Source: Azoarcus sp031546845 | GTDB taxonomy: Bacteria; Pseudomonadota; Gammaproteobacteria; Burkholderiales; Rhodocyclaceae | Reading direction: 5' to 3' | NCBI GenBank assembly: GCA_031546845.1 | Contig: JAVBJT010000023.1 | Coordinates: forward strand, 1-64,000 | Length of the DNA stretch: 64,000 bases | Shown: positions 26,873 to 35,136 of the stretch, piece by piece | Layout: every line of letters begins with the position of its first letter | Numbering within the stretch: the first letter of the stretch is position 1 | Notes under the pieces: generated by a model | Told to the model about the DNA's origin: nothing | The model's database searches: none | The model's input: only the letters and a program-made list of their open reading frames with translations | Program-made: the position numbers and the translations under genes

Positions 26873-26894
26873 GGGCTAGGAATATTCCTAGCCC
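26873..26894. promoter_or_regulatory. Perfect 22-bp palindrome upstream of nosZ
   Basis: GGGCTAGGAAT is followed immediately by its exact reverse complement. The centre is 161.5 bp upstream of the nosZ start and the site lies just beyond the stop of the NarL-type regulator gene. The inner part GAATATTCCTAG recurs upstream of the heme-kinase and copper-island promoters (31488-31505). It could be the regulator's operator; it could also act as the terminator stem of the regulator transcript, because AAAAA flanks one side. Confidence 0.6.
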
Positions 26895-26911
26895 AAAAAT
26901 GTAGCCGGCGC

Positions 26912-27568
26912 TTATCCGGAGAACGGCGTACCGTCTTCGATCAGATGGTGCTGAATCGCGTAGCGGACCATCTCGGCGGTATTGTTCAGCCCCATTTTGG
27001 ACAGAATGCTGGCTTTGTGCGTGCTGACGGTTTTGACGCTGAGATTGAGCTTGCGCCCGATTTCGGATACGCCCATGCCTTGCACGATCAGCAGAAATAT
27101 CTGGTAATTGCGATCGGTCAGGCGGTTGTGCGGCAACTGGGTATGGCTGCCTTGCAGAATATCCCGCGTCAGGTTTTCCGCCACGCTCTGATTGATGAAC
27201 AGGCCGCCGCTGGCGACTTTGCGGATGGCCTCGGCCAACAAGGCTTCGGCGTTGTCCTTGCACAGATAACCGGCGGCGCCGGCTTTCAGCGCTCTGACGG
27301 CGTAGATGTCTTCCTTGTGCATGCTCAGGATCAGAATCGGCAAGCCGGGGAATTCGCTCTTGATCTGCTTGATCAACTCGATGCCGTTGCGCCCCGGCAT
27401 GGTCATATCGAGAACCAGCGCATCCCAGCGCTCGCCACGCAGCATCGTCATGGCCTCGGCGCCGTTGCTCGCCTCGCCTTTCACGACAATGTCGCCGGAA
27501 TCGCTGAGGATATGCTTCAACCCCGCGCGCAGGATGTCGTGATCGTCCGCGATCAGGATATTTATCAT
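26912..27568 (-). CDS. NarL/FixJ-type response regulator
   Basis: This 218-residue protein has a receiver domain (about 1-120) with acidic pocket ADDHD, phospho-acceptor VLDMTMPG and Lys in YLCKDN. A LuxR-type helix-turn-helix follows (about 150-210, GVSEIGRKLNLSVKTVSTHKA). The start at 27568 overlaps the stop of the kinase gene. It is the terminal output of the three-gene phosphorelay and lies next to nosZ on the same strand, so control of the nos and copper genes is a reasonable inference. Sequence specificity is unknown. Confidence 0.9.
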   Translation of the reverse strand: MINILIADDHDILRAGLKHILSDSGDIVVKGEASNGAEAMTMLRGERWDALVLDMTMPGRNGIELIKQIKSEFPGLPILILSMHKEDIYAVRALKAGAAGYLCKDNAEALLAEAIRKVASGGLFINQSVAENLTRDILQGSHTQLPHNRLTDRNYQIFLLIVQGMGVSEIGRKLNLSVKTVSTHKASILSKMGLNNTAEMVRYAIQHHLIEDGTPFSG

Positions 27569-28716
27569 GACAGAACCTCGGGAACCAAAGGCAGCGTTAC
27601 CGTGATGCACGTCCCTCCACGGTTTTCGATATTCATTTCGCCGCCGAGCATGCTGACCCGTTCGCGCATCCCCAACAGCCCAAAACCTTTTTTAGGCTCC
27701 TGGTGATCGAATCCGACGCCATTGTCCTGAATCGTCAATTCCAACTGATCGTCGACTTCCTGCAATCGCACCCTGACCTCCGTCGCCGCGGCATGGCGGG
27801 AAATATTGGTCAAGGCTTCCTGAACGAGCCGGAATACCGCGATCGCTCCACCCGCGCCAAGATCGTATTCATCCTGGTCGGCAAAGAAATCGCATTCGAC
27901 GCCTGTGCGCTCGGCAAATTTTACCACCAGGTGTTCAAGCGCCGCGCACAACCCGAGCACATCCAGCATGCCCGGCCGCAACCCCTCCGAAATCCGGCGC
28001 AGAGAATCGATAGTACGCTCTACCAGCGCGTGGGCCGAATCGGCGCGCTCGACGAACGCGCCACCCAACCCAGCGCAACGCTTACGCAACCAGCCCAGAT
28101 CGATGCGCAACGCCGTCAGCGCCTGCCCGAGTTCGTCGTGCAATTCGCGCGCGATCGAAGTGCGCTCGTCCTCGCGCACGGTTTGCAGAAAGCGGGTCAT
28201 TTCCTGCAGGCGCGCCTGGGAGAGCCTCAGTTCCGCCTCCGAGCGGCGCAGTTGCTCCGTGCGCTCCTCCACCCGCTCTTCCAAGCGCGTTTGCAACCCG
28301 TACAGCTCGATATGCGTTTTGACGCGCGCGAGCACTTCGTCGGGCTGAAAAGGCTTGGCGATGTAATCCACCGCACCGAGCGCGAAGCCCTTCACCGTAT
28401 CCTGGGTTTCGCGCAGCGCGGACAGGAAAATGATCGGCACATCGCGCGTGCCAGGATCGGCGCGCAGCAGTCGGCATAACTCGTAGCCGTCCATACCGGG
28501 CATTCTGACATCGAGCAGAATCAGCGCCGGCGGCCGAGCCCGCGCCGAACGCAGCGCCATGCGCGCATCCTGCGCCGCGCGGACGATATACCCAGCCGCG
28601 GAGAGCAGATCATTGAGCAGGTTGAGCGATGCGGGCGTGTCGTCGACGATCAACACCTCGGTTTCGTTGCCGGTCGCGCTCTTTTTGCCCACTCCCGGCA
28701 CGGCAGTCTCCGTCAT
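27565..28716 (-). CDS. Receiver-histidine kinase (HisKA_3 type)
   Basis: This 383-residue cytoplasmic protein has a receiver domain (about 20-140; VDDTPAS, LILLDVRMPGMDGYEL, KPFQ), a coiled coil and a NarX/DegS-type HisKA_3 domain with the phospho-His in EDERTSIARELHDELGQAL. An HATPase follows (DNGVGFD, GFGLLGMRERV). It probably receives phosphate from the heme-binding hybrid kinase and passes it to the NarL-type regulator. The ATG at 28716, with GGGGAG, overlaps the stop of the upstream kinase. Confidence 0.9.
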   Translation of the reverse strand: MTETAVPGVGKKSATGNETEVLIVDDTPASLNLLNDLLSAAGYIVRAAQDARMALRSARARPPALILLDVRMPGMDGYELCRLLRADPGTRDVPIIFLSALRETQDTVKGFALGAVDYIAKPFQPDEVLARVKTHIELYGLQTRLEERVEERTEQLRRSEAELRLSQARLQEMTRFLQTVREDERTSIARELHDELGQALTALRIDLGWLRKRCAGLGGAFVERADSAHALVERTIDSLRRISEGLRPGMLDVLGLCAALEHLVVKFAERTGVECDFFADQDEYDLGAGGAIAVFRLVQEALTNISRHAAATEVRVRLQEVDDQLELTIQDNGVGFDHQEPKKGFGLLGMRERVSMLGGEMNIENRGGTCITVTLPLVPEVLS

Positions 28717-31325
28717 GCTTCGCTCCCCTCGATCTCGATGCCCAGCATGTCCCAAAGCTCCTGGTAACGGCGCTGTTTGGACAAGGCCGCCATTTTTTCG
28801 CCGAGGACAGGCATCATCGCCTCGATATCGGCAGTCATCGCTTCGATTTCAATCGGATTGAGCGAAATAACCGCTCGAATCAAACGCTCCCGCGCCTCCT
28901 GCGGCAGCGAGGCCAGCGCATCGCGGGCGAAGTCGGCATCCACCCACTCCGCCGCTTGTGGCACGGCCGGCACACGGCGCGATTCGAAAACGCGTTCGAT
29001 CATTCTGAGCAAATCGCTTTCCGCGAACGGCTTGCTCAAAAACCCATCGGCCCCGGCGGCCAGCGACGCCTCACGGCTTTCCGCCATGGCATTGGCCGAT
29101 AACATGATGACCGCCGGCCCCTCCGCGCCAAGGCGCTTGATCGGCGACACCAGATCGATGCCTTCGCCGTCCGGCAGATACCAATCCAGCAGCACCAGAT
29201 CGGGCGCACGTGCTTCAATGGCGCTACGGGCGGCCGCAAGGCTTTCGGCCTCGCCGATATCAAAACCGAGAGGCCGCAACAGCTCTCCCACCAGCAAACG
29301 CCCTTCCGGGCTGTCGTCGACCACCAGCGCCGACATTTTCCGCGCCAGACAAATCGAATGCCCCGGGCGCGGCGCATCCGTCAATTCATTCGCGCTCGCC
29401 TTCACCATCGCGCCATCTCTCGTGGCCGCTTCAATGGCGAAAGAAAAGCACGCCCCCTCGCCTGGGCTCGATTCGACGATCAGTTCCCCGCCCATCAGGC
29501 GCACGTAGCGGCGGCTGATCGTCAACCCCAAACCGGTGCCGCCTTGCTGCAAGGGGCCGGTTTGCTCGAAGGAAGAAAAAATACGCTCCTGATCCTCGGC
29601 GCCGATGCCGATGCCGGTATCGCGTACCGCAAAAGACAATTCAACCGCATCGCCACGCACGGGCCGTGACAACGCGCTCACGACGACTTCCCCGCGCTCG
29701 GTGAATTTCACCGCGTTGGACAGAAGATTCAGCATGATCTGGCGCAACATGCCCGGGTCCAGATAAACGAGCGCCGGCACGGATTCGGCGGCGAGCTTTA
29801 GCACCAGGCCTTTTTCGTCCGCCCGCAAGCGCATCATCTCGACGACCTGCTCCAGCAACTCTTTTACATCGGCCTCCTCGGGCCGCATTTCCATCTTTCC
29901 GGACTCGATCTTGGACAACTCGAGAATATCGTTGATCAGCGTCAGCAGATGACGACCCGAGTGGTTGATGATCTGCAGATTGCGCTGGTTATGCGGCGAA
30001 AGCGCACGGTCCTTTTCCATTAACTGCGAAAAGCCGATGACCGCGTTCAGCGGCGTGCGCAACTCATGGCTCATATTCGCCAGGAAGGTCGATTTACTGT
30101 GATTGGCCGCTTCTGCCTGATCGCGCGTCACAGTCAATTCCTCCGTGCGTTGCTTGACCAGATCTTCCAGATGCTCTCTGTGCGCGGCCAGATCGCTCTC
30201 GTTCTTCTTACGCTGCGTGATATCCGAAAAAATCGAGATATAGCGGCGGATGCGCCCATCCGGGCCGCGCAGCGCCTGCATCGATATCTCCTCGGGAAAA
30301 ACCTCGCCGTTCTTGCGCTTGTTCCAGATTTCCCCCCGCCAATGGCCGTCCCGATACAGGCACTCCCACAGCCGGCTGTAAAAAGAACGGTCGTGCAAAC
30401 CGGATTTCAGTATCCGCGGATTGCGTCCGATGACCTCTTCGCGCGCATAACCGGAAATACTGCAAAACGCCTCGTTCACCCAAAGAATCGTGCCTTGCGC
30501 GTCGGTAATCACCGCCCCTTCGGCCATGGCCGCGAAAGCCGCCTCGTTTTCCCGCCGCACCTCGTCCTGCCGCAGCAGATCCACCGCGCGTTTGCGCGAT
30601 ACCCTATGCAGCAGAAAAATCGTCGCGATACCCAATAACCAGATGCCGGCGTGCCAGGCTCGAATGGCACGCCAAGTGGGTTCCTGCGCGGTGCGGTAGG
30701 TATTGAGGTCGATGGACACCGTGGCTCCGCCGCGCAACCCACCGACCGGAATCAAGGTATCGCGGTGGCACTCCAGGCATTCCTTTTCCATGCGCATCGG
30801 AATCATCGCGCGCATCAGGCCGTGCCCGCCTTTTTTCGGCAAGGACTCGGTGACGATATTCGCGCCCTTATCCAACGCTTCCAACGCCTGGCGCTCCCAT
30901 TCGTCGGGCGCGTTATCGAGGTTGCGCAACTGCTTCGAGGTCAATCTTTCCTTGCTGCCGAACTCCTTGTTGGTCATGCCTTGAATGGCGAGCAGCAGGT
31001 GCATCGGCGTAACGGAAACGATGCCGATCCGCTCGCCCGTGCCGCGTATCGCCGTATAGCGCTCTTCCTGTTCGAGCGAATTGACCGGCGGGATATGCTG
31101 CTCGCGGATGAAAATGCCTCCGACGGACGATGCCCATTTACGGATCGCCATGTCCTTTTTCAGATTGGCAATGGCGTCGATGCGCGCCAACTCGGCCGCG
31201 GCGCGGTTCAACTGCTCCCTTTGCGTCAGCAGCGACGCAAGAATCAGCACAGTCCAAACGACAACAGCCAGAACGGTGCCTGCCACCCCGGAAAAGGGAA
31301 GAAAATGCTTTGCAGAAGCCTTCAC
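28713..31325 (-). CDS. c-heme-binding hybrid sensor histidine kinase
   Basis: This 870-residue membrane kinase has TM1 (about 15-33) and a periplasmic DUF3365/Tll0287-like domain with one covalent heme motif (KECLECHRD, near residue 180). TM2 (about 228-243), a PAS domain (about 265-380), HisKA (STFLANMSHELRTPLNAVIG) and HATPase (DTGIGIG, GTGLGLT) follow. A receiver (VDDSP, LVLLDWYLPDGEG, KPF) and a C-terminal helical tail complete it. A c-type heme in the periplasm suggests sensing of redox state, NO or another diatomic ligand. It starts with GTG at 31325. The operon continues with two further two-component genes toward nosZ. Confidence 0.9.
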   Translation of the reverse strand: MKASAKHFLPFSGVAGTVLAVVVWTVLILASLLTQREQLNRAAAELARIDAIANLKKDMAIRKWASSVGGIFIREQHIPPVNSLEQEERYTAIRGTGERIGIVSVTPMHLLLAIQGMTNKEFGSKERLTSKQLRNLDNAPDEWERQALEALDKGANIVTESLPKKGGHGLMRAMIPMRMEKECLECHRDTLIPVGGLRGGATVSIDLNTYRTAQEPTWRAIRAWHAGIWLLGIATIFLLHRVSRKRAVDLLRQDEVRRENEAAFAAMAEGAVITDAQGTILWVNEAFCSISGYAREEVIGRNPRILKSGLHDRSFYSRLWECLYRDGHWRGEIWNKRKNGEVFPEEISMQALRGPDGRIRRYISIFSDITQRKKNESDLAAHREHLEDLVKQRTEELTVTRDQAEAANHSKSTFLANMSHELRTPLNAVIGFSQLMEKDRALSPHNQRNLQIINHSGRHLLTLINDILELSKIESGKMEMRPEEADVKELLEQVVEMMRLRADEKGLVLKLAAESVPALVYLDPGMLRQIMLNLLSNAVKFTERGEVVVSALSRPVRGDAVELSFAVRDTGIGIGAEDQERIFSSFEQTGPLQQGGTGLGLTISRRYVRLMGGELIVESSPGEGACFSFAIEAATRDGAMVKASANELTDAPRPGHSICLARKMSALVVDDSPEGRLLVGELLRPLGFDIGEAESLAAARSAIEARAPDLVLLDWYLPDGEGIDLVSPIKRLGAEGPAVIMLSANAMAESREASLAAGADGFLSKPFAESDLLRMIERVFESRRVPAVPQAAEWVDADFARDALASLPQEARERLIRAVISLNPIEIEAMTADIEAMMPVLGEKMAALSKQRRYQELWDMLGIEIEGSEA

Positions 31326-31656
31326 TGTGGGAACAGCGCTTCAACGCCGACAGTAAGTGGAACCAAGTCACTCTGGTCTTCTTCGGCGGTGCCGTCAATA
31401 AGCCGGACCGGGAATCGAATCCGGTGCGATAAATACGCCGCAACCTGACGCCACACCCGAAGCACCCCACGCCTATAGCTCACCAACCTCAGAATATTCC
31501 TAGGCGGGCTCAGCCATATTTACCGGGGTCGACCAGGATTCACCACCTTTCGATGCACACCCTCATCAGCGCAAAATCGCACTTGGTCGAAAACCGCTTG
31601 GTCCCAAAACGGTTTTAATCAGCAACGCATTCGATCGAAGCAACTGAGGCGGTCCG
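31326..31656. promoter_or_regulatory. Divergent promoter region with GAATATTCCTAG motif
   Basis: This 331-bp gap separates the heme-kinase operon from the copper island. At 31488-31505 it holds CTCAGAATATTCCTAGG, which shares GAATATTCCTAG with the palindrome ahead of nosZ but has a poorer left arm. The AATATT centre (31495.5) is 161.5 bp from the island's TTG start and about 170 bp from the kinase start. No other structure was recognised. Confidence 0.5.
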
Positions 31657-32241
31657 TTGAAAGAAGCACTATCCGAAGCAAATCCTGCCGCGCCCGCCGC
31701 GTTGTTCCTCGCGCCCCTTTTGCACAGCCCTGTGGAACAGCGCCGGTACGCAAACGCACGCGCAAGCACCGGAAATCTGCGGCGCGGGCTGCTCGGGCTT
31801 ATCGGCGCGCTCACGCTCGCCTTACCGATCGTCATCGCCTATAAAATTTCCCCGATACTCTTTCCCGCCCCGGATATCGAAACCCTGCCCAAAGCCGGCT
31901 GCAATATCGTGCAGCACGCCTGCCCGGCGAGCATCCCCGGCGGCGTGGTCGCACTGCGGCTATTGGCGCCTTCCTCCACCCTCGCCGGGCCTTTCCAGGT
32001 ATCGCTGGCGACGCAAGGCATTACACCGGACAAGGTCGAGATCGATTTTGCTGGCGTGGGCATGGATATGGGCCCCAGCCGCACCACACTGAAACCGGCC
32101 AGTGACGGCCATTACACGACCGAAACCCGCCTGCCCGTCTGCATTACCGGCGCGATGCAATGGCGCGCGACGGTGGTGGTGCACATGCGCGGACAACGCA
32201 CGATCATTCCCTATGCGTTTCTCTCCGGTACGAACGATTAA
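31657..32241 (+). CDS. Membrane-anchored YtkA/FixH-like protein of copper island
   Basis: This 194-residue protein has one membrane helix (about 45-67, LLGLIGALTLALPIVIAYKI) and a periplasmic beta-rich domain with GVGMDMGPSRTTL and LPVCITGAMQWRA, resembling the YtkA/FixH-like fold. TTG is the likely start, with GAGG seven bases upstream. Its 3' end overlaps the Sco-like gene by 29 bp. The island's composition suggests copper delivery to CuA sites. The family match is tentative. Confidence 0.6.
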   Translation: MKEALSEANPAAPAALFLAPLLHSPVEQRRYANARASTGNLRRGLLGLIGALTLALPIVIAYKISPILFPAPDIETLPKAGCNIVQHACPASIPGGVVALRLLAPSSTLAGPFQVSLATQGITPDKVEIDFAGVGMDMGPSRTTLKPASDGHYTTETRLPVCITGAMQWRATVVVHMRGQRTIIPYAFLSGTND

Positions 32242-32848
32242 CCCGCCAAACTGGGCGCTGACGCTTATCGCGCTACTGCTCGCGCTGGCGGTTAGCGGCT
32301 TGGCGCTGGGCTGGCACCCCACCCCCGCGGAGCGTCCCCTGCCCAAACCGGGCTTACCGGCCGGCGGCGATTTCAGCTTGCCCGCCACGCACGGTGCCAC
32401 CGTTTCGCTGCACGACCTTCGCGGCAAAGCCGTCTTGCTCCATTTCGGCTGCACCCACTGCACCGGCCGGAGCCCTGCCGCCCTGCGCGCCATGACCGAC
32501 GCCATCGCGCAACTCGAACCCAAGGAAAAAGCGCAACTGGCGGCGGTCTTCATCTCCATCGACCCCGCACGCGACACACCGGAACGCCTCGGGGCGTATA
32601 TTGCACCCTTCGACAGCGGCCTTATCGGCGCGACGGGAAGCGACGCACAGATCGCCGACATCGCACGGCGTTACGGCGTTTTATACGTCAAACAGAATAC
32701 CGGCGCGGACGCGGGGGATTACCGCATCGACCATGCCGGGGATATCTACGTCGTCGGCAAGAACGGTCGGGTTACAGACAAACTCACCCCCGGCGTATCC
32801 CCGATCAAACTGGCCTTGGCCATTCGCCAATCGCTGAACATTGAATAA
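32213..32848 (+). CDS. Sco-like protein with CxxC site
   Basis: This 211-residue protein has an N-terminal anchor (LTLIALLLALAVSGLALG) and a thioredoxin-fold Sco domain. Its metal/thiol site is FGCTHCTGRSP, a CxxC, whereas classical Sco proteins have CxxxCP; the conserved downstream His is present (YRIDHAGDIYVVG). IDPARDTPERL is typical of Sco. Sco proteins load or reduce CuA. The shortened spacing hints at a thiol-disulfide rather than copper-storage role. It starts with the ATG at 32213 inside the previous gene. Confidence 0.85.
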   Translation: MRFSPVRTINPPNWALTLIALLLALAVSGLALGWHPTPAERPLPKPGLPAGGDFSLPATHGATVSLHDLRGKAVLLHFGCTHCTGRSPAALRAMTDAIAQLEPKEKAQLAAVFISIDPARDTPERLGAYIAPFDSGLIGATGSDAQIADIARRYGVLYVKQNTGADAGDYRIDHAGDIYVVGKNGRVTDKLTPGVSPIKLALAIRQSLNIE

Positions 32849-32858
32849 AGGAACTGCC

Positions 32859-33314
32859 ATGAAAAAATCCTGCGCGCTCATTCTCGGCCTCATGCTCTCC
32901 GGCCTGGCGCTGGCCGGTGCGAGCGAACAGATTTCCGTCGCCAACCCGTACATCCGCCAGGCGCCGCCGTCCGCGCCCGCCACTGGCGCATTCATGGTGC
33001 TGAAGAACAACGGCAATACGGATGTCCGGCTGCTCAAGGTCGACAACCCTGTCTCACGCCTCACCGAGTTGCACACCCACACCCACGAAGACGGCATGAT
33101 GAAAATGCGGCCGGTCGCCGGCATCGACATCAAAGCGAAAGGAGAAACCGCCCTCCAACCCGGCGGCTTCCACATCATGCTGATCGACTTGAAAGCGCCG
33201 CTGCAAGAAGGCGAGTCGGTTCCGCTGACGCTGACTTTCGATGACGGCTCGAACCTGCAAGTCGACGCCAAGGTGGTGCGCCCAAACGCCGGGCAAATGC
33301 ACATGGGTAAGTAA
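32859..33314 (+). CDS. Periplasmic copper chaperone PCu(A)C
   Basis: This 151-residue exported protein (signal peptide MKKSCALILGLMLSGLALA) has the PCuAC copper site: HTHTHEDGMMKM followed by GGFHIML, the H(M)x10Mx21HxM-type pattern, plus a C-terminal HMGK. PCuAC proteins hand Cu(I) to CuA centres together with Sco proteins; in Paracoccus-type denitrifiers this includes NosZ. It starts with ATG behind AAAGGA, 10 bp after the Sco gene. Confidence 0.92.
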   Translation: MKKSCALILGLMLSGLALAGASEQISVANPYIRQAPPSAPATGAFMVLKNNGNTDVRLLKVDNPVSRLTELHTHTHEDGMMKMRPVAGIDIKAKGETALQPGGFHIMLIDLKAPLQEGESVPLTLTFDDGSNLQVDAKVVRPNAGQMHMGK

Positions 33315-33336
33315 AAACACAGCACTCACATCGATC

Positions 33337-34044
33337 ATGCTCACACTGCGGACAACCCTGCTCGCGCTGTCACCCGTTTTCCTGGCGGCATTCGGCGGCA
33401 CCGCCGGCGCGGCCATCAGCGCCACCACCAACGCCGCGCTCTACGCGCATATGGCCGCCCACCCCTCGCCGGGTGAATGTATCGAGGCCGAACTCGATCT
33501 GGCACCGGGCGACATCACCCGCGCCGAACCGCCGGCGGATACGCCCGCAAGCGCCCAACTCCGCTATTCCATGCGCTACAACGACGTGGCTGAAGGTTGG
33601 AGCTGGCCCGACGCCCCCACCGAAAAAACACCCGACTACTTCCTCTTCAAATACCTGCCCCTCGGCTCCGAAACCGAAGAACGCGGCAGCTACCAGCAAG
33701 AGGATAAAATCGGCGAACCCCAGGCAACGCAGATCCGCTGGCGGTACGATTACTTTCTGGCTTTCCCGAATCTGGCCGATTTCGCCATGCCCGACAGCGA
33801 CGAACCTGGTTTCGTCAGCCCGGATACCGCGGTTCCACCGGAGGCCGTGAAACTGCGGGCCTACGCCTGCCTGACGGCGCCGGTAGTGCGCGAAAGCACG
33901 ACCTTCTGGAAGGCGACGCATGGCAACCCGGTCGATTTCACGCTGAAAAAGCGCTACCTGATCGGACGCCTGCAACGCATCGAATTTTTCGACGGACGCA
34001 ACGGCCAGACCATTGCAACCGTACTCCCCGCGCCGCATCCATGA
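33337..34044 (+). CDS. Secreted protein of unknown function in copper island
   Basis: This 235-residue protein has a signal peptide (TLLALSPVFLAAFGGTAGA). The mature part holds only two Cys (GECIEAEL, YACLTAP), is rich in acidic and aromatic residues, and has PPEAVKLRAYACLTAP. No family is recognised. It is cotranscribed by position, 22 bp after the PCuAC gene. A periplasmic metal-related accessory role is only a guess. Confidence 0.65.
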   Translation: MLTLRTTLLALSPVFLAAFGGTAGAAISATTNAALYAHMAAHPSPGECIEAELDLAPGDITRAEPPADTPASAQLRYSMRYNDVAEGWSWPDAPTEKTPDYFLFKYLPLGSETEERGSYQQEDKIGEPQATQIRWRYDYFLAFPNLADFAMPDSDEPGFVSPDTAVPPEAVKLRAYACLTAPVVRESTTFWKATHGNPVDFTLKKRYLIGRLQRIEFFDGRNGQTIATVLPAPHP

Positions 34045-34084
34045 ACTTACGGCAGACGCGGACACACATCGGACAGGAGGACTC

Positions 34085-34447
34085 ATGATCCGCAACCACC
34101 CAAGCTTGCCGGCCCTGCTCATGGCAGCAGCCATCGCCAGCGGTTTCGCCAGCAGTGCGCAAGCCCAATCCACGGACGACCTGCGTCAAGCCGTAACCGA
34201 ACTGGGCAAGCTGAACGGCATCGCGCTGGCATGCAAACAAGGCGCACTTTCCGCCCGGCTGCGCGAAGCGGTGATCGACCTCGCGCCCAAGGAAAGAACC
34301 ATCGGTGAATATTTCGAGCAGGCGACGAACGAAACTTTTCTATCTTTCGGGCAGAACGACGAAAAATGCCCGGACGGAAAAACGCTCGCCGATCAGGCCG
34401 CGGCCGCGCGCGACGCCTTGCGCCACGCAGCCGGCGCCAAACCATGA
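34085..34447 (+). CDS. Small secreted protein in copper island
   Basis: This 120-residue product has a clear signal peptide ending ASSAQA and a mostly helical mature part with two Cys (ALACKQ and DEKCPDG), which may form a disulfide. GGAGG lies six bases ahead of the ATG. Its stop overlaps the start of the following Sco gene, so the two are coupled. No family is recognised. Confidence 0.7.
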   Translation: MIRNHPSLPALLMAAAIASGFASSAQAQSTDDLRQAVTELGKLNGIALACKQGALSARLREAVIDLAPKERTIGEYFEQATNETFLSFGQNDEKCPDGKTLADQAAAARDALRHAAGAKP

Positions 34448-35067
34448 ACACTGACCTGCCCGGCCGCCGCCTGCTGCGCGGCCTGCTACTGCTCTCGTCA
34501 CTGCTCCTGTTCGGCGGCGCGCACGCGCAAAGCACCTCGACGCACGGTCTGAACAGCAACGCGAGCGACGAGCCCGCCGGCGCGCGCGCGCGCTACCTGC
34601 TTGTCGGCCCCGACGGCGGCGCGGTGAGCGACGAGGATTTTCGCGGGCGCTTTCAACTGATTACCTTCGGCTACACCTTCTGCCCCGACGTATGTCCGAC
34701 CACCCTGGTGGATATGGCCGAAGTGCTGCGCCAATTGGGCGACAAGGCCGCGAGCGTGCAAGGCATCTTCATCTCGGTAGACCCCGAGCGCGACACACCC
34801 AAAACGCTGAGCACCTACACGAAATTTTTCGATGCGCGCATCCTCGGCCTGACCGGCTCCGCGGCACTCGTCGAACGCGCGGCGAAGAACTTCAAGGTCA
34901 AATACGCCAAAGTGCCAGACAGCGGCGGCGCGCCCAATTTGTACGCGGTCGACCACTCCGCCGGGCTTTACCTGCTCGGCAAGAACGGCGAATTCATCAA
35001 AAAATTCGGCTACGGCACGCCGCCCGCGCAGATGGCAGCCGACCTGCAGGCGCTTATCGGCGATTGA
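34444..35067 (+). CDS. SCO1/SenC family protein (canonical CxxxC)
   Basis: This 207-residue protein has a signal peptide (LLRGLLLLSSLLLFGGAHA) and a Sco domain with the copper motif YTFCPDVCPTTL, SVDPERDTPKTL and the conserved His in YAVDHSAGLYLLG. Unlike the Sco-like protein at 32213-32848 it has the full Cu-binding CxxxCP. It probably metallates CuA of NosZ or of a cytochrome oxidase. It is translationally coupled to the preceding small secreted protein. Confidence 0.92.
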   Translation: MNTDLPGRRLLRGLLLLSSLLLFGGAHAQSTSTHGLNSNASDEPAGARARYLLVGPDGGAVSDEDFRGRFQLITFGYTFCPDVCPTTLVDMAEVLRQLGDKAASVQGIFISVDPERDTPKTLSTYTKFFDARILGLTGSAALVERAAKNFKVKYAKVPDSGGAPNLYAVDHSAGLYLLGKNGEFIKKFGYGTPPAQMAADLQALIGD

Positions 35068-35136
35068 TACTTTCCCCGCGCGAATCCTGAGCGCCTCAGC
35101 GCGAACCTTGAGCGCCCCACCGTGGATATATTGGCT

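Noticed and set aside
26723..26911. FNR/NNR box ahead of nosZ
   Set aside because: No TTGAT-N4-ATCAA-like sequence was found on reading; only the 22-bp palindrome stands out.
18925..31325. Several long plus-strand frames opposite the nos genes and kinases
   Set aside because: High-GC shadow frames without ribosome sites or domains; the minus-strand genes explain the region.
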